Virus record (IMG/VR): IMGVR_UViG_3300025156_000003 | Span: 1 to 46,154 of that record | Reading direction: 5' to 3' (one strand) | Source: a virus | DNA length: 46,154 bases | Shown here: piece after piece, positions 38,452-46,154 of the stretch | Position numbering within the stretch: the stretch's first letter is position 1 | Layout of the letters: every line of letters begins with the position of its first letter | Notes under the pieces: generated by a model | The model's input: the letters and a program-made list of their open reading frames with translations, nothing else | Told to the model about the DNA's origin: nothing | Databases searched by the model: none | Program-made: the position numbers and the translations under genes

Positions 38452-40130
38452 AGAGGGATAAATTATTCAAGCAACCGGAACAGCCCCTCGTAACTGCTAC
38501 CAGATTCACTAATGAAGCGGACAGAATAAAATACCTTGAGGGGGTGAAGGCTAATCCTCTGATGTTCTACTGTCCTAATGGTGCGAATGAGAACTTGATA
38601 AAAACTTTTGCTGATAGTGTAAGCGAGTCTAAAGCCCCGACAATTTTTGTTACTTGTGCGAATGGAATAGGAAAAACTACCTCTACTTTCCATATTATAT
38701 GTAATATAGTCAATAAGCCTCAAAATGGCTGGTTTGACTATCCTATCTTCTGGAATTTTCCTTTCCCTAAGCTGATATGGTATTGCACCAGACCTAATAT
38801 GCTGGTCAATAAAATGAAAGAATTGTCTGATATGCTTAAAGTTCAGGAAGAGGATATAAGATACAATGAGACGGAAAACATATTGGACAGGCAGGAAATA
38901 GAAACAAGGAAACTGGGAAAAACTTATATCTCTGAAATTTATAAGAATGGTTTTACTGTAAGAGGATATAGTTATAAACAGAATCCGGAAGAATATGAAG
39001 GTGAAAATGTTGGTCTGATAATTGATGATGAACCTCCGCCTGAGCAGATATATAAAAGACAAAAATGGCGTAAGAGAATGGGCGGGATATTACTGGTTAT
39101 AATGACGGCTATCGATATTGAATCCTATGTTATAGACGAAATAGAGAAATGTTCAAAGAAGAATAAAAGCGGGAGAAAAACGCATTACTATGTAACTGCC
39201 GACCTATACGAAGCGTGCCAGAAAAGAGGAGTAAGAGGACATCTTGATCCCGACATTGTTGACGATATGGTCGAAGATTGCGATGAAGATGAAAAAGATG
39301 CTCGTGTCTATGGTAAAGTTGGATATTCATCAGCGTATATTTACCCCGAGTTCTCTCCTGAAATCCATTGTGTTACTCCCACCGCAAAAGGTTTTGAAAT
39401 TGCCGGAAAGGAATATGAAATACCGGCAGGAAGTATTTTGAAGATGGTAAATGACCCCAAAGACGGCAAATCTGATGCTGTTATCTGGGGGTGGGTATTT
39501 CCTAATGGAAGAAAATTTATTGTTGCCGAATATCCCTTTGAGAAGAAACAACATTACTGGAATATGAAAAAATCCGTTTCTGTTGATGAAATGGTGAAAG
39601 ACTGGTGGCGACTGGAAACAAATAGAGGCTGGAAAGTATCAAGAAGAATAATGGACAGAAGGTTCGGCTGGCAGTCAAGAGGATTTAAGAATGAACAACA
39701 GAGATACCTGTATCAAATCTATATGAGTTCCGCTGCTCAACTCTCCGAAGAAGTCGGCGACCCATCTATTAATTTTGATTTTATTAAAAGTTACAGTTCT
39801 TCTCACCCCGAAGGAGAAGTCGCATATAGACACAAAATTGTCAAACAACATTTGGCAATACAACCAGATGGATTACCTAATTTATTGATAGCCAACACCC
39901 TATTTCATACTCAAGATGGTCTGAAAAACTATAAGAGAAAACTTGAAATGGGAGTAAGAGGAGAAATGGTAGCATTGACGGATACGGTTATTATCCCTAA
40001 ATATACTGATTTTGCCGATGTTGTTGGTTATTTCTGCTGTGATGGTCTATCAGCGGAAAAACCGAAGAAGAAAAATAATTGGAAACGAAGAAAAGGAGAT
40101 GAAGGATATAATATCTTTTCAACTTTTTAG
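38436..40130 (+). CDS. Terminase large subunit
   Basis: A 564-aa packaging motor. Start 38436 has AGAGGAG 8 bases upstream. Residues 74-83 (CANGIGKTTS) are the Walker A-type loop, VGLIIDDEPPP from 192 is Walker B with the catalytic Glu, and LLVIMTAID at about 215-223 is the coupling motif. The nuclease domain starts near 338 with NDPKDGKSDAVIWGWVFPNG, the first catalytic Asp segment of the RNase H-like fold, and later Asp in YTDFADVVGYFCC. The length is normal for phage terminases. Confidence 0.82.
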   Translation: MDGIMKRDKLFKQPEQPLVTATRFTNEADRIKYLEGVKANPLMFYCPNGANENLIKTFADSVSESKAPTIFVTCANGIGKTTSTFHIICNIVNKPQNGWFDYPIFWNFPFPKLIWYCTRPNMLVNKMKELSDMLKVQEEDIRYNETENILDRQEIETRKLGKTYISEIYKNGFTVRGYSYKQNPEEYEGENVGLIIDDEPPPEQIYKRQKWRKRMGGILLVIMTAIDIESYVIDEIEKCSKKNKSGRKTHYYVTADLYEACQKRGVRGHLDPDIVDDMVEDCDEDEKDARVYGKVGYSSAYIYPEFSPEIHCVTPTAKGFEIAGKEYEIPAGSILKMVNDPKDGKSDAVIWGWVFPNGRKFIVAEYPFEKKQHYWNMKKSVSVDEMVKDWWRLETNRGWKVSRRIMDRRFGWQSRGFKNEQQRYLYQIYMSSAAQLSEEVGDPSINFDFIKSYSSSHPEGEVAYRHKIVKQHLAIQPDGLPNLLIANTLFHTQDGLKNYKRKLEMGVRGEMVALTDTVIIPKYTDFADVVGYFCCDGLSAEKPKKKNNWKRRKGDEGYNIFSTF

Positions 40131-40135
40131 GAGGA

Positions 40136-40582
40136 ATGATGGATAACAAAACAGCAATTCAGTGGTTAAAGAAAAACGAAAGATGGTTAAAATCATTATT
40201 AAATAAAAAGAATATAATTAAAGAAAATAATAATGATAATAAGCAAGAATTTGCTGTTCAGTATCGTGGAAAAGATAGAAGACAAATTAAGATAAATGAA
40301 CATTATTGGGATATTATAAGATGTTTGATTTTTGGGCATAAAATTGTTCCTACAGAAAAAGAATTGAAACTTAATCAAATAAGTTTTTATCCTTTAGCAT
40401 TGGACGGATTTTATACTATATACAACAGACTTCCTACAAAAAAAGATAAAATTAAAATTTATGTATTTAATTTTATGAAGGAAGAAGTCTGGTATTCTGG
40501 ATTTAATAAGAGGCAATTAATAAAAAATGGAATTATTAGCAGTTTTGTTCGGTGGGAATTTGATGTTGGAATTGCATCATAA
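40136..40582 (+). CDS. Hypothetical 148-aa protein
   Basis: AGGAGG precedes the ATG pair at 40136/40139. Lys/Asn-rich first half (NKKNIIKENNNDNKQEFAVQ), then RQIKINEHYWDIIRCLIFGH and an alpha/beta end. It is inserted between terminase and portal genes; no family recognised. Confidence 0.45.
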   Translation: MMDNKTAIQWLKKNERWLKSLLNKKNIIKENNNDNKQEFAVQYRGKDRRQIKINEHYWDIIRCLIFGHKIVPTEKELKLNQISFYPLALDGFYTIYNRLPTKKDKIKIYVFNFMKEEVWYSGFNKRQLIKNGIISSFVRWEFDVGIAS

Positions 40583-40610
40583 TATTTTTTAAATTTTAAA
40601 GGAAGGAAAA

Positions 40611-40877
40611 ATGAAAGATAGATACAATAGAAATCACCCCTCAAAATATGAAATTCATAATCCTATCTATATCAACGGAGAGAAGCAAAGACGAAAATAC
40701 AATAAAGAAATTACTAAATGGGCAGTTAAAAGAAAAATATTGTTCGACTCCGTTTACGGTATGGTCAATATCGTGGAATGGATGGAGAAAGAGAAGGAAC
40801 GGATAAATGCCAAACCCGGCAAAAAAGTCGATATAATAACAGATTTTGCCGGAGAAATATGTCTCTGCTATATTTAA
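40611..40877 (+). CDS. Hypothetical 88-aa protein
   Basis: AAGGAAGG lies before the ATG. Basic, helical protein (GEKQRRKYNKEITKWAVKRK) with LFDSVYGMVNIVEWMEKEKE and the end DIITDFAGEICLCYI. No family recognised. Confidence 0.5.
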   Translation: MKDRYNRNHPSKYEIHNPIYINGEKQRRKYNKEITKWAVKRKILFDSVYGMVNIVEWMEKEKERINAKPGKKVDIITDFAGEICLCYI

Positions 40878-40928
40878 GGAGACAAAAAAAACTTGACAGA
40901 AAAATAATTGATAAAAGGAGATAACTTT

Positions 40929-41159
40929 GTGAAAAAAGAGAAGAAAAGAATTAGTATGCAGGAATTCAGATACTGCATTCCTGTAAAGAAAGATGAATAT
41001 GAGGATTACTGGCGGTCAACTACACTTTACAGCAATGGAGAACAATTATGGGGAACAACAAGCATCTCTTTTCAGGCGGGTAAACCTAAATTGTTGGTTA
41101 TGCAGGATAATAATGAAAAAATCTTACAGACTTTTGAGTTGAGAAAAGAAAAAAAATAG
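40929..41159 (+). CDS. Hypothetical 76-aa protein, GTG start
   Basis: GTG 40929 follows AAAAGGAG at the usual distance; an upstream TTG at 40908 has none. It reads ISMQEFRYCIPVKKDEYEDY, then WGTTSISFQAGKPKLLVMQD, a small beta-rich protein with charged ends. TTGACA lies upstream at about 40894. Confidence 0.5.
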   Translation: MKKEKKRISMQEFRYCIPVKKDEYEDYWRSTTLYSNGEQLWGTTSISFQAGKPKLLVMQDNNEKILQTFELRKEKK

Positions 41160-41207
41160 TTCATAAGATTAGATAAGGTTAGTTAAACTTAACCGGTAGA
41201 AATAGAT

Positions 41208-41257
41208 AACACCGGAAATCATCGGAGTAATATCCGAAGTTTCCGGTGTTTTTTTTG
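41208..41257 (+). terminator. Strong rho-independent terminator just before the portal gene
   Basis: AACACCGGAAA (41208-41218) pairs with TTTCCGGTGTT (41240-41250), with inner stem CGGA/TCCG, followed by TTTTTTT. It ends 12 bases before the portal start codon. An inverted repeat GGTTA...TAACC lies just upstream (41177-41194). Confidence 0.82.
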
Positions 41258-41269
41258 TTAGGTAAATTT

Positions 41270-43105
41270 ATGGAATATATAAAGTTTTTAGAGAAACAGG
41301 AAAAGATTGAACCTGCTAATATTCAAGAATATTTTCAGGAAGCACAAAATGACCGTGCTTCCGAATGGGAAGAACAAAGTCAGGAAGCGTGGCGTATTCG
41401 AGAAGGAAATTTGCCATTAAGTGAATCCCTTGATAATATTAAAAATTATAAAGGTAAATATTATGTAGATAACTGGATCAAGAAAGCAATGACTTGGCGA
41501 ATATCCCACCAGATAGGTGGAGATGTTTATATTGATGTTGAATCCTCTGATGGAACTATATCTCCCGATATGATACTAATGGAGAATGAAATAAACTTTT
41601 CCTTTCTTCAATTTGATTATATTACAGAAAGAATGAAGGTTGTTGCCGATAGAGAATGGGTCGGATATGGTGTTTCGGAACAGATATATAATACCAGAAG
41701 AATAGATAATTATTGGAAAACAGGAAAACCGCAAATCAGACATATTGACTCTAGAAATGTATGGTTCAAGGCAACTGATTCAATGTGTAGAGATATTAGT
41801 CGTATCTTCGTATGTAATGCTGTTCCTACTGATGAACTTAAAGAAAAAGTAGCAGAAATAGACCCCGAATTAGCAAAAGAGATAACAGAAAGCACCGGTT
41901 GTATCTATCAGGGAAATTCCAAACAATACAAGAACCTTACTAATGTTGTTACCTATCAATACAAGAAAACTAAGATCGTAAGAAAAAGAGAAGCTCAGTA
42001 TGGAGAAGATGTTTGGTATGCTTTCGATGACGAAGTAAAAGATATTGAAAATAATAAAATTGAAATTCCTGAAGGTGTCTATATCTCTCCCGACCATATA
42101 GAAGTTGAAGAAGACCTCTGGTATCAAGTTATATGGCTTCCTGATAATAATATTATGCTCCCTCAAGGGAATAAAAAAGATAACACGAAAATTAAATATA
42201 TAGGAAAAATACCTTCTTATCAGTTCTATCCAAATAAGGAAAGAAGTGATTCCTGCTACCCCTTTGGCTTACCGTATGACCTTAAAGATGTTCAGGAAAT
42301 GAGTATATCGCTGATGACTTCCCTTGTTTTCCAAGTTGCAAAAATGAATAAACCAACACCGGAAGTTTTCCCCGAAGCATTAAAAAATTATGACCAGTTC
42401 ATTATGAACCACTGGAAACTCGATGCTGTAGCAGAAAAAGACCCTGAATTTTTTGTTAAATATCCGCACATCTCACCGGATAAAGTTGTTACCTATAAGA
42501 ATGTCCCGATAAATGCACAAGTCTATATGGTCTTACAGGAGATGATAACCAATATTACAAAAACCTCAACTGGTTCTGTAGATTCTTCAAGAGGAGAACA
42601 ACAGTATTCAGGGCAGTCTGGTGTATTAGCTGCACAACTCCAGATGGCATCGCAGGTGTTTCTCTTTGGCGACACTGTATATTATAAACAATATCTGAAA
42701 GATACAGCCAACTGGCTGAAAGAATCGATTCTGAAATATCGTAACTATGAACATAGAATAATTGGCGGAGATGAGCAGGGAAGAAGGATACCGGTTGAAG
42801 TTCCGGCTGGAACTTACGAAGAAGATAAGTATGTATGCGTTCCTTATGTAGAAAATTCACCTGAAATGGTTAAACAGGCAAGGAATGAGAGACTGACTCA
42901 GCTATTTACCAGTGGTATGCTCGACCCTCTAACATATTTCAAGGAAACAGATTTAGCAAAGAATCCTGAACAAATGACCGAAAATGTATTAAGGCATCAG
43001 GGTCTATTGAACATTAAACAGGCAATGGATAATAACCCTGAATTAGAAGAACAATTTAACCAGTTAATAGAACAATCAATACAAAATAAAAAGGCAACTC
43101 AATGA
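41270..43105 (+). CDS. Portal protein
   Basis: A 611-aa protein; start 41270 with TTAGGT upstream is preferred to a frame reaching into the terminator (41246). Features typical of podovirus (P22-like) portals: ASEWEEQSQEAWRIREGNLP, ERMKVVADREWVGYGVSEQI, KPQIRHIDSRNVWFKATDSM followed by CRDISRIFVC, QFYPNKERSDSCYPFGLPYD and the helical C-terminus with TSTGSVDSSRGEQQYSGQSG. It forms the dodecameric DNA gate at one capsid vertex. Position after terminase and before scaffold supports this. Confidence 0.8.
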   Translation: MEYIKFLEKQEKIEPANIQEYFQEAQNDRASEWEEQSQEAWRIREGNLPLSESLDNIKNYKGKYYVDNWIKKAMTWRISHQIGGDVYIDVESSDGTISPDMILMENEINFSFLQFDYITERMKVVADREWVGYGVSEQIYNTRRIDNYWKTGKPQIRHIDSRNVWFKATDSMCRDISRIFVCNAVPTDELKEKVAEIDPELAKEITESTGCIYQGNSKQYKNLTNVVTYQYKKTKIVRKREAQYGEDVWYAFDDEVKDIENNKIEIPEGVYISPDHIEVEEDLWYQVIWLPDNNIMLPQGNKKDNTKIKYIGKIPSYQFYPNKERSDSCYPFGLPYDLKDVQEMSISLMTSLVFQVAKMNKPTPEVFPEALKNYDQFIMNHWKLDAVAEKDPEFFVKYPHISPDKVVTYKNVPINAQVYMVLQEMITNITKTSTGSVDSSRGEQQYSGQSGVLAAQLQMASQVFLFGDTVYYKQYLKDTANWLKESILKYRNYEHRIIGGDEQGRRIPVEVPAGTYEEDKYVCVPYVENSPEMVKQARNERLTQLFTSGMLDPLTYFKETDLAKNPEQMTENVLRHQGLLNIKQAMDNNPELEEQFNQLIEQSIQNKKATQ

Positions 43106-43123
43106 GTCCTTGAGGAGTAAAAA

Positions 43124-43906
43124 ATGGAAGAAAAGAAAATAGAAGCGGGCAATCTTGACCCGGAAAACATCGAAGAAACAAAAATTGGCAAAGTAAAGGT
43201 TGGTGATAAAGAATATCAGGCGACTGCCCATAAAATGAAAGATGGTTCTCTGAAAATTGAAGTCCCCGAAAGTCTTAATGAAAAGGGGAAAGAAGATGAA
43301 TTAGAAGCGTTCTTAAATAAAAAAGGCGAAATTTCGTCCTTATTCGGAATTGCCAATAAAGAAAAATACGAAGCCAATCTCAAACAAAAAGAATTGGAAG
43401 AAAAGGAGCGAAAGTTAAATCAGCGTGAAGCTGAACTTGAAATGAGAGCCAATTCTAAGAAAGCTCAAAATGATATACCAAGTCTTGAAAGTCTGGTAAT
43501 GAAAAAACTCAATCTTAATGACCCCGAAGAGCTTGATGATATTTCAAGAAGTGAATATCTGAAAGCTAATGATTGGGCAATCATGGAGCAGAGAAAGATC
43601 ATTGAAAAGAACGAAAGCGAAAAGATTGGTCAGCAGACATTGATTACGAAATTTATTAACGGTGGCGGTGACTATAACGCTCTTGTTACTTTTGCTAACC
43701 AGCTTCAAGCTCCTATAACTCCAACTCTGATAAATGCTTTTAATAAGCAGAACAAAACATCGGTATCTTCCGCTTTTCAGAATTTGAAGGAAGTGCAGAA
43801 ACAACAGATAGATTTTATAACTCCGTCTGGTGTAGTTCATAAAACTAATAAAAGTAAAGCGTTTGCCGATGGAATACTCAATATAGCAAATAAGAAACTG
43901 CTATAG
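43124..43906 (+). CDS. Scaffolding protein
   Basis: A 260-aa, highly charged protein with GAGGAG upstream. Residues about 1-60 are acidic, and about 85-115 are a coiled coil (KQKELEEKERKLNQREAELE). The C-terminal end is basic and helical (KSKAFADGILNIANKKLL), as expected for capsid binding. It lies directly before the capsid gene, the usual place of scaffolds. Confidence 0.7.
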   Translation: MEEKKIEAGNLDPENIEETKIGKVKVGDKEYQATAHKMKDGSLKIEVPESLNEKGKEDELEAFLNKKGEISSLFGIANKEKYEANLKQKELEEKERKLNQREAELEMRANSKKAQNDIPSLESLVMKKLNLNDPEELDDISRSEYLKANDWAIMEQRKIIEKNESEKIGQQTLITKFINGGGDYNALVTFANQLQAPITPTLINAFNKQNKTSVSSAFQNLKEVQKQQIDFITPSGVVHKTNKSKAFADGILNIANKKLL

Positions 43907-43917
43907 AAGGAGGAAGT

Positions 43918-45237
43918 ATGGCTTGGTCGCCTACAATAATCGAAGGTGCGAGAGGAACTGCTCAAACTCATTTACTCGATGGAATTAATTCGAGGAGAGG
44001 GTTTTCTTTTGATTCACAACTTACACAACTCGTTCCTAATGAAGCACCTTTCTTAAGCACACTACTCAAATATAAGAGGATAAGTGTGAATGACCCTGAT
44101 CATAAATATCAGGAACACAGACCAGCGTGGCTGGACGATAGATATGTTAGTCTTGGTGGATCAATAACCTGTTCAGGTGGTTATGGAGGAAAAACACACA
44201 CTGTAACAGTAACAAGCACAGAATTACTATCAGGAGCAGATTCAACACCTGCTCAAAGATATATCTTCCAGTTAGTTGATGCAGATGATCCGTCAAAATA
44301 TTGTAATTTCCTGCTTTATGAAATTGCAAGTGATACATCAATAAAATTACTGCAATTAACTGATCTTCCCGGATTCAATGGTGCTTCCGGCGATAAATTA
44401 CATATTATCGGAACAGCATTTGCCGAAGGAACAGATAAAACTATAGCAACCTATGATAAAGTAGATATTAAATGGGCAAGTTGTCAAATTTTTAAGACTC
44501 TTGTTCAAGCTTCAAGAACTACTATGAAAACTTGGGTTGCTGGCGGGAATGAATGGGAAAGACTGCACGCTGAAGCTGCTGTTACTCATAAAGTTGATAT
44601 GGAAAGAGCATTCTTATTTGGTTCTCGATGTATCAATACATCAGATCAGGGATCGGATAATAATCCGTTTGGTGCTCCTGTAGCTGGGGCCCTTGACGGT
44701 GGTGGAGTTGGAACTGATACTTATCCAGTTAGAACCAGTATCTCTATTCAACAGGCTGCCGCTTGGGCGGATTCAGTTGGTATGGGAGGTTCACGACAAT
44801 TCAATAATACAATGGCAAACTATACATATTTTAATTTTCTTGATGACTTGTCAGAAGTATTTGAATTTGGTAGTGAATCCAGATATTTCTTTGGCGGAAG
44901 GGGAGTTAGAACCTTCCTTAATAAAATGGCATTAAGTAAAGATACGAACATCATCATTGAAAATGATACTAATCAGGCAGGTGTTCAATTCAAGAGATTC
45001 ATTACTGATGCTGGTGATCTTAATTTTGTTACCCATCCATTATTTAGAGGCGATTATGCTTATAAGATGTTTGGGGTTGATTTGAATAACATTGAACTAA
45101 TGGTCTTTGATCCGACATTCGTTGAGGAAAATGTTCATACACCCGGCTATGACGGAAAAGAAGATCAGTATGTAAGTGATATGGGACTCATTGTTCACTT
45201 TCCGGAAGCTACAGTCTCTGAATTTAATTTCTTATAG
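43918..45237 (+). CDS. Major capsid protein (SU10-like/DUF5309-type)
   Basis: A 439-aa protein with AGGAGG upstream. The N-terminal part has GINSRRGFSFDSQLTQLVPN and EAPFLSTLLKYKRI, the E-loop-side start common in SU10/DUF5309-type capsids. The middle has a beta-rich insertion (residues about 78-180) with THTVTVTSTELLSGADSTPA. The core shows THKVDMERAFLFGSR at about 222-236 and SISIQQAAAWADSVGMGG; the C-terminus has MFGVDLNNIELMVFDPTFVE. It should have the HK97 fold. SU10-type capsids occur in podoviruses with long heads. Confidence 0.78.
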   Translation: MAWSPTIIEGARGTAQTHLLDGINSRRGFSFDSQLTQLVPNEAPFLSTLLKYKRISVNDPDHKYQEHRPAWLDDRYVSLGGSITCSGGYGGKTHTVTVTSTELLSGADSTPAQRYIFQLVDADDPSKYCNFLLYEIASDTSIKLLQLTDLPGFNGASGDKLHIIGTAFAEGTDKTIATYDKVDIKWASCQIFKTLVQASRTTMKTWVAGGNEWERLHAEAAVTHKVDMERAFLFGSRCINTSDQGSDNNPFGAPVAGALDGGGVGTDTYPVRTSISIQQAAAWADSVGMGGSRQFNNTMANYTYFNFLDDLSEVFEFGSESRYFFGGRGVRTFLNKMALSKDTNIIIENDTNQAGVQFKRFITDAGDLNFVTHPLFRGDYAYKMFGVDLNNIELMVFDPTFVEENVHTPGYDGKEDQYVSDMGLIVHFPEATVSEFNFL

Positions 45238-45246
45238 GAGGGAATT

Positions 45247-45681
45247 ATGAGTTGGTCAAAACTAACAAAAACAATTGCAGGAAATGAAAATTGGTTAGTT
45301 GCAACTGAAACTGTTACAATTACGGCAACGACAGGAGATCAGACTTCTTCTGTAATTGATTTCATTCCTTATGGTAAAGATTTCATTCTGTGGATGGATC
45401 ACGCTAATACTCTTGCTGCAACAGGTCACATTGATATACAATATTCTGATTCTTCAGGAGGGACTTTTGCAGATTTGGCGACAACAGGTTTAGGAATTAC
45501 AACTACTGCTCAAACTGGTTCGTCAACAGCTCGAGACTTGATAGATGTTTCTGCTAAAACTTGTTATGCTCCATATATGAAACTTAACATCGATAAATCA
45601 GCAACAATGGCAGCAACAGCTGATACGGACACTATCAAATTTACTATATTGTGCCCGCCTAATAATGGAATTGTATACTAA
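45247..45681 (+). CDS. Capsid decoration or head fibre base protein
   Basis: A 144-aa protein, Thr/Ala/Ser-rich and beta-predicted (NWLVATETVTITATTGDQTS, IDFIPYGKDFILWMDHANTL, IKFTILCPPNNGIVY). AGGAGG precedes it, and it follows the capsid gene by 9 bases. Small beta-sandwich proteins here usually decorate the capsid. Its stop is shared with the glycosyltransferase start, which could mean it is the protein glycosylated. Confidence 0.6.
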   Translation: MSWSKLTKTIAGNENWLVATETVTITATTGDQTSSVIDFIPYGKDFILWMDHANTLAATGHIDIQYSDSSGGTFADLATTGLGITTTAQTGSSTARDLIDVSAKTCYAPYMKLNIDKSATMAATADTDTIKFTILCPPNNGIVY

Positions 45682-46154
45682 TGAATGAGAAAAGGATTAC
45701 TCCTTTAACTCATACAATCGAATTGATAGGAGAGGGGAAATCTCCTCTCCTATCAGTTGTTATCGTAGATTCTCGTAGTAAGACGGCACCAAATATGGTA
45801 GAAAGGTCAATAGAATCTGTTAGAAGACAGGACTTTGCCAAATACATAGGTCAGATTGAATTGATTGTAGTCAATAATCAAGACAGGTTTCACACAATAG
45901 GTTCTTGTTTTAATAGAGGAATTGATGTAGCAAAAGGTGAATGGATATTATTTCTTGGAGATGATGATTATATCACGGTTGATTATTTACTATCTCTTTG
46001 GTCATTTAATAATAATGTTGATAGAGGAAAAGAAAGAATCGTTGTGATTACAAGTTTTTCAACTTATGTAGATGATGAAAAAGAGAAGAAGGCATTAGTA
46101 ACAAAAGCACCAATGGGAATGTATAATAGAGAATACATTTTACAAAAAAGATTT
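45681..46154 (+). CDS. Glycosyltransferase family 2, N-terminal part (continues at 1-282)
   Basis: Across the circle junction this gene encodes 218 aa; this piece gives the first 158 residues. The pattern is that of a GT-A fold family 2 glycosyltransferase: a first beta strand SPLLSVVIVDSRS (residues 21-33), then IELIVVNNQD, then GEWILFLGDDDYIT (86-99), whose Asp triplet at 94-96 is the expected metal and nucleotide-sugar binding site. The start ATG overlaps the stop of the preceding virion gene (TAATG), so translation is coupled. The position straight after the capsid and decoration genes suggests it glycosylates a virion or host-surface component. The substrate cannot be told. At 218 aa it is short for the family, which points to a minimal catalytic domain. 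Confidence 0.8.
   Translation, partial: MNEKRITPLTHTIELIGEGKSPLLSVVIVDSRSKTAPNMVERSIESVRRQDFAKYIGQIELIVVNNQDRFHTIGSCFNRGIDVAKGEWILFLGDDDYITVDYLLSLWSFNNNVDRGKERIVVITSFSTYVDDEKEKKALVTKAPMGMYNREYILQKRF
46056..46154. repeat. Terminal direct repeat (copy 2)
   Basis: Exact second copy of bases 1-99. Removing one copy gives a unique circular length of 46,055 bp. Confidence 0.9.

Noticed and set aside
38463-39062. Long open frame (199 codons) on the minus strand opposite the large terminase
   Set aside because: It lies fully inside the terminase gene, has no ribosome site, and its composition is that of an antisense shadow.

Overview
The window is a complete tailed-phage genome assembled as a circle. 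The first 99 bases recur exactly as the last 99 bases (1-99 = 46056-46154), and joining the ends restores one intact glycosyltransferase gene. The unique length is therefore about 46,055 bp. The DNA is AT-rich, uses the standard bacterial code (TGA is a stop), and nearly every gene has a strong AGGAG-type ribosome binding site. The gene set (P22/T7-like portal, nozzle-type tail protein, three large ejection-type proteins, no tape measure or tail sheath) points to a podovirus with an SU10-like (DUF5309-type) capsid protein. The host cannot be named from the sequence. The heavy Shine-Dalgarno use argues mildly against Bacteroidota.

Layout. (1) 35.6-46.15 kb continuing into 0-19.7 kb, plus strand: packaging and virion genes in the order small terminase (tentative), a 490-bp non-coding AT-rich block, two winged-helix proteins (one with an HNH nuclease), large terminase, portal, scaffold, capsid, decoration protein, glycosyltransferase, head/tail adaptors, a 1656-aa nozzle-like tail protein, three ejection-type proteins (the last 2496 aa), receptor/fibre-type proteins, then lysis genes (M15 peptidase, GTA-type holin, small membrane proteins). 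(2) 19.8-26.0 kb, minus strand: many tiny genes plus a recombination core (ERF-type annealing protein, Gp157-like protein with an SSB-like tail, a NinB-like protein). (3) 26.1-32.6 kb, plus strand: a ribbon-helix-helix regulator, a DUF1064 nuclease-like protein, an initiator with iterons inside its gene, an intein-split radical-SAM protein, small genes and a DNA methyltransferase. (4) 32.7-35.5 kb, minus strand: small genes including a ribbon-helix-helix protein and a serine-recombinase N-terminal fragment. Divergent start regions lie near 26.0 and 35.5 kb. Bidirectional termination lies near 32.67 kb.

How it works together. No DNA polymerase, primase, helicase or ligase was recognised. The phage probably starts replication with its own iteron-binding initiator, lambda-O style, and borrows the host replisome. 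In that light, a complete sliding-clamp (DnaN) fold sits inside the 2496-aa virion protein that is probably injected with the DNA. This is the most unusual protein in the window.

Other standout features are an intein whose splicing rebuilds the CX3CX2C iron-sulfur motif of a radical-SAM enzyme, and two families of attC-like imperfect palindromes that separate single small genes in both accessory arms, always in the same orientation relative to transcription. The latter suggests that the accessory genes arrived as integron-like cassettes.
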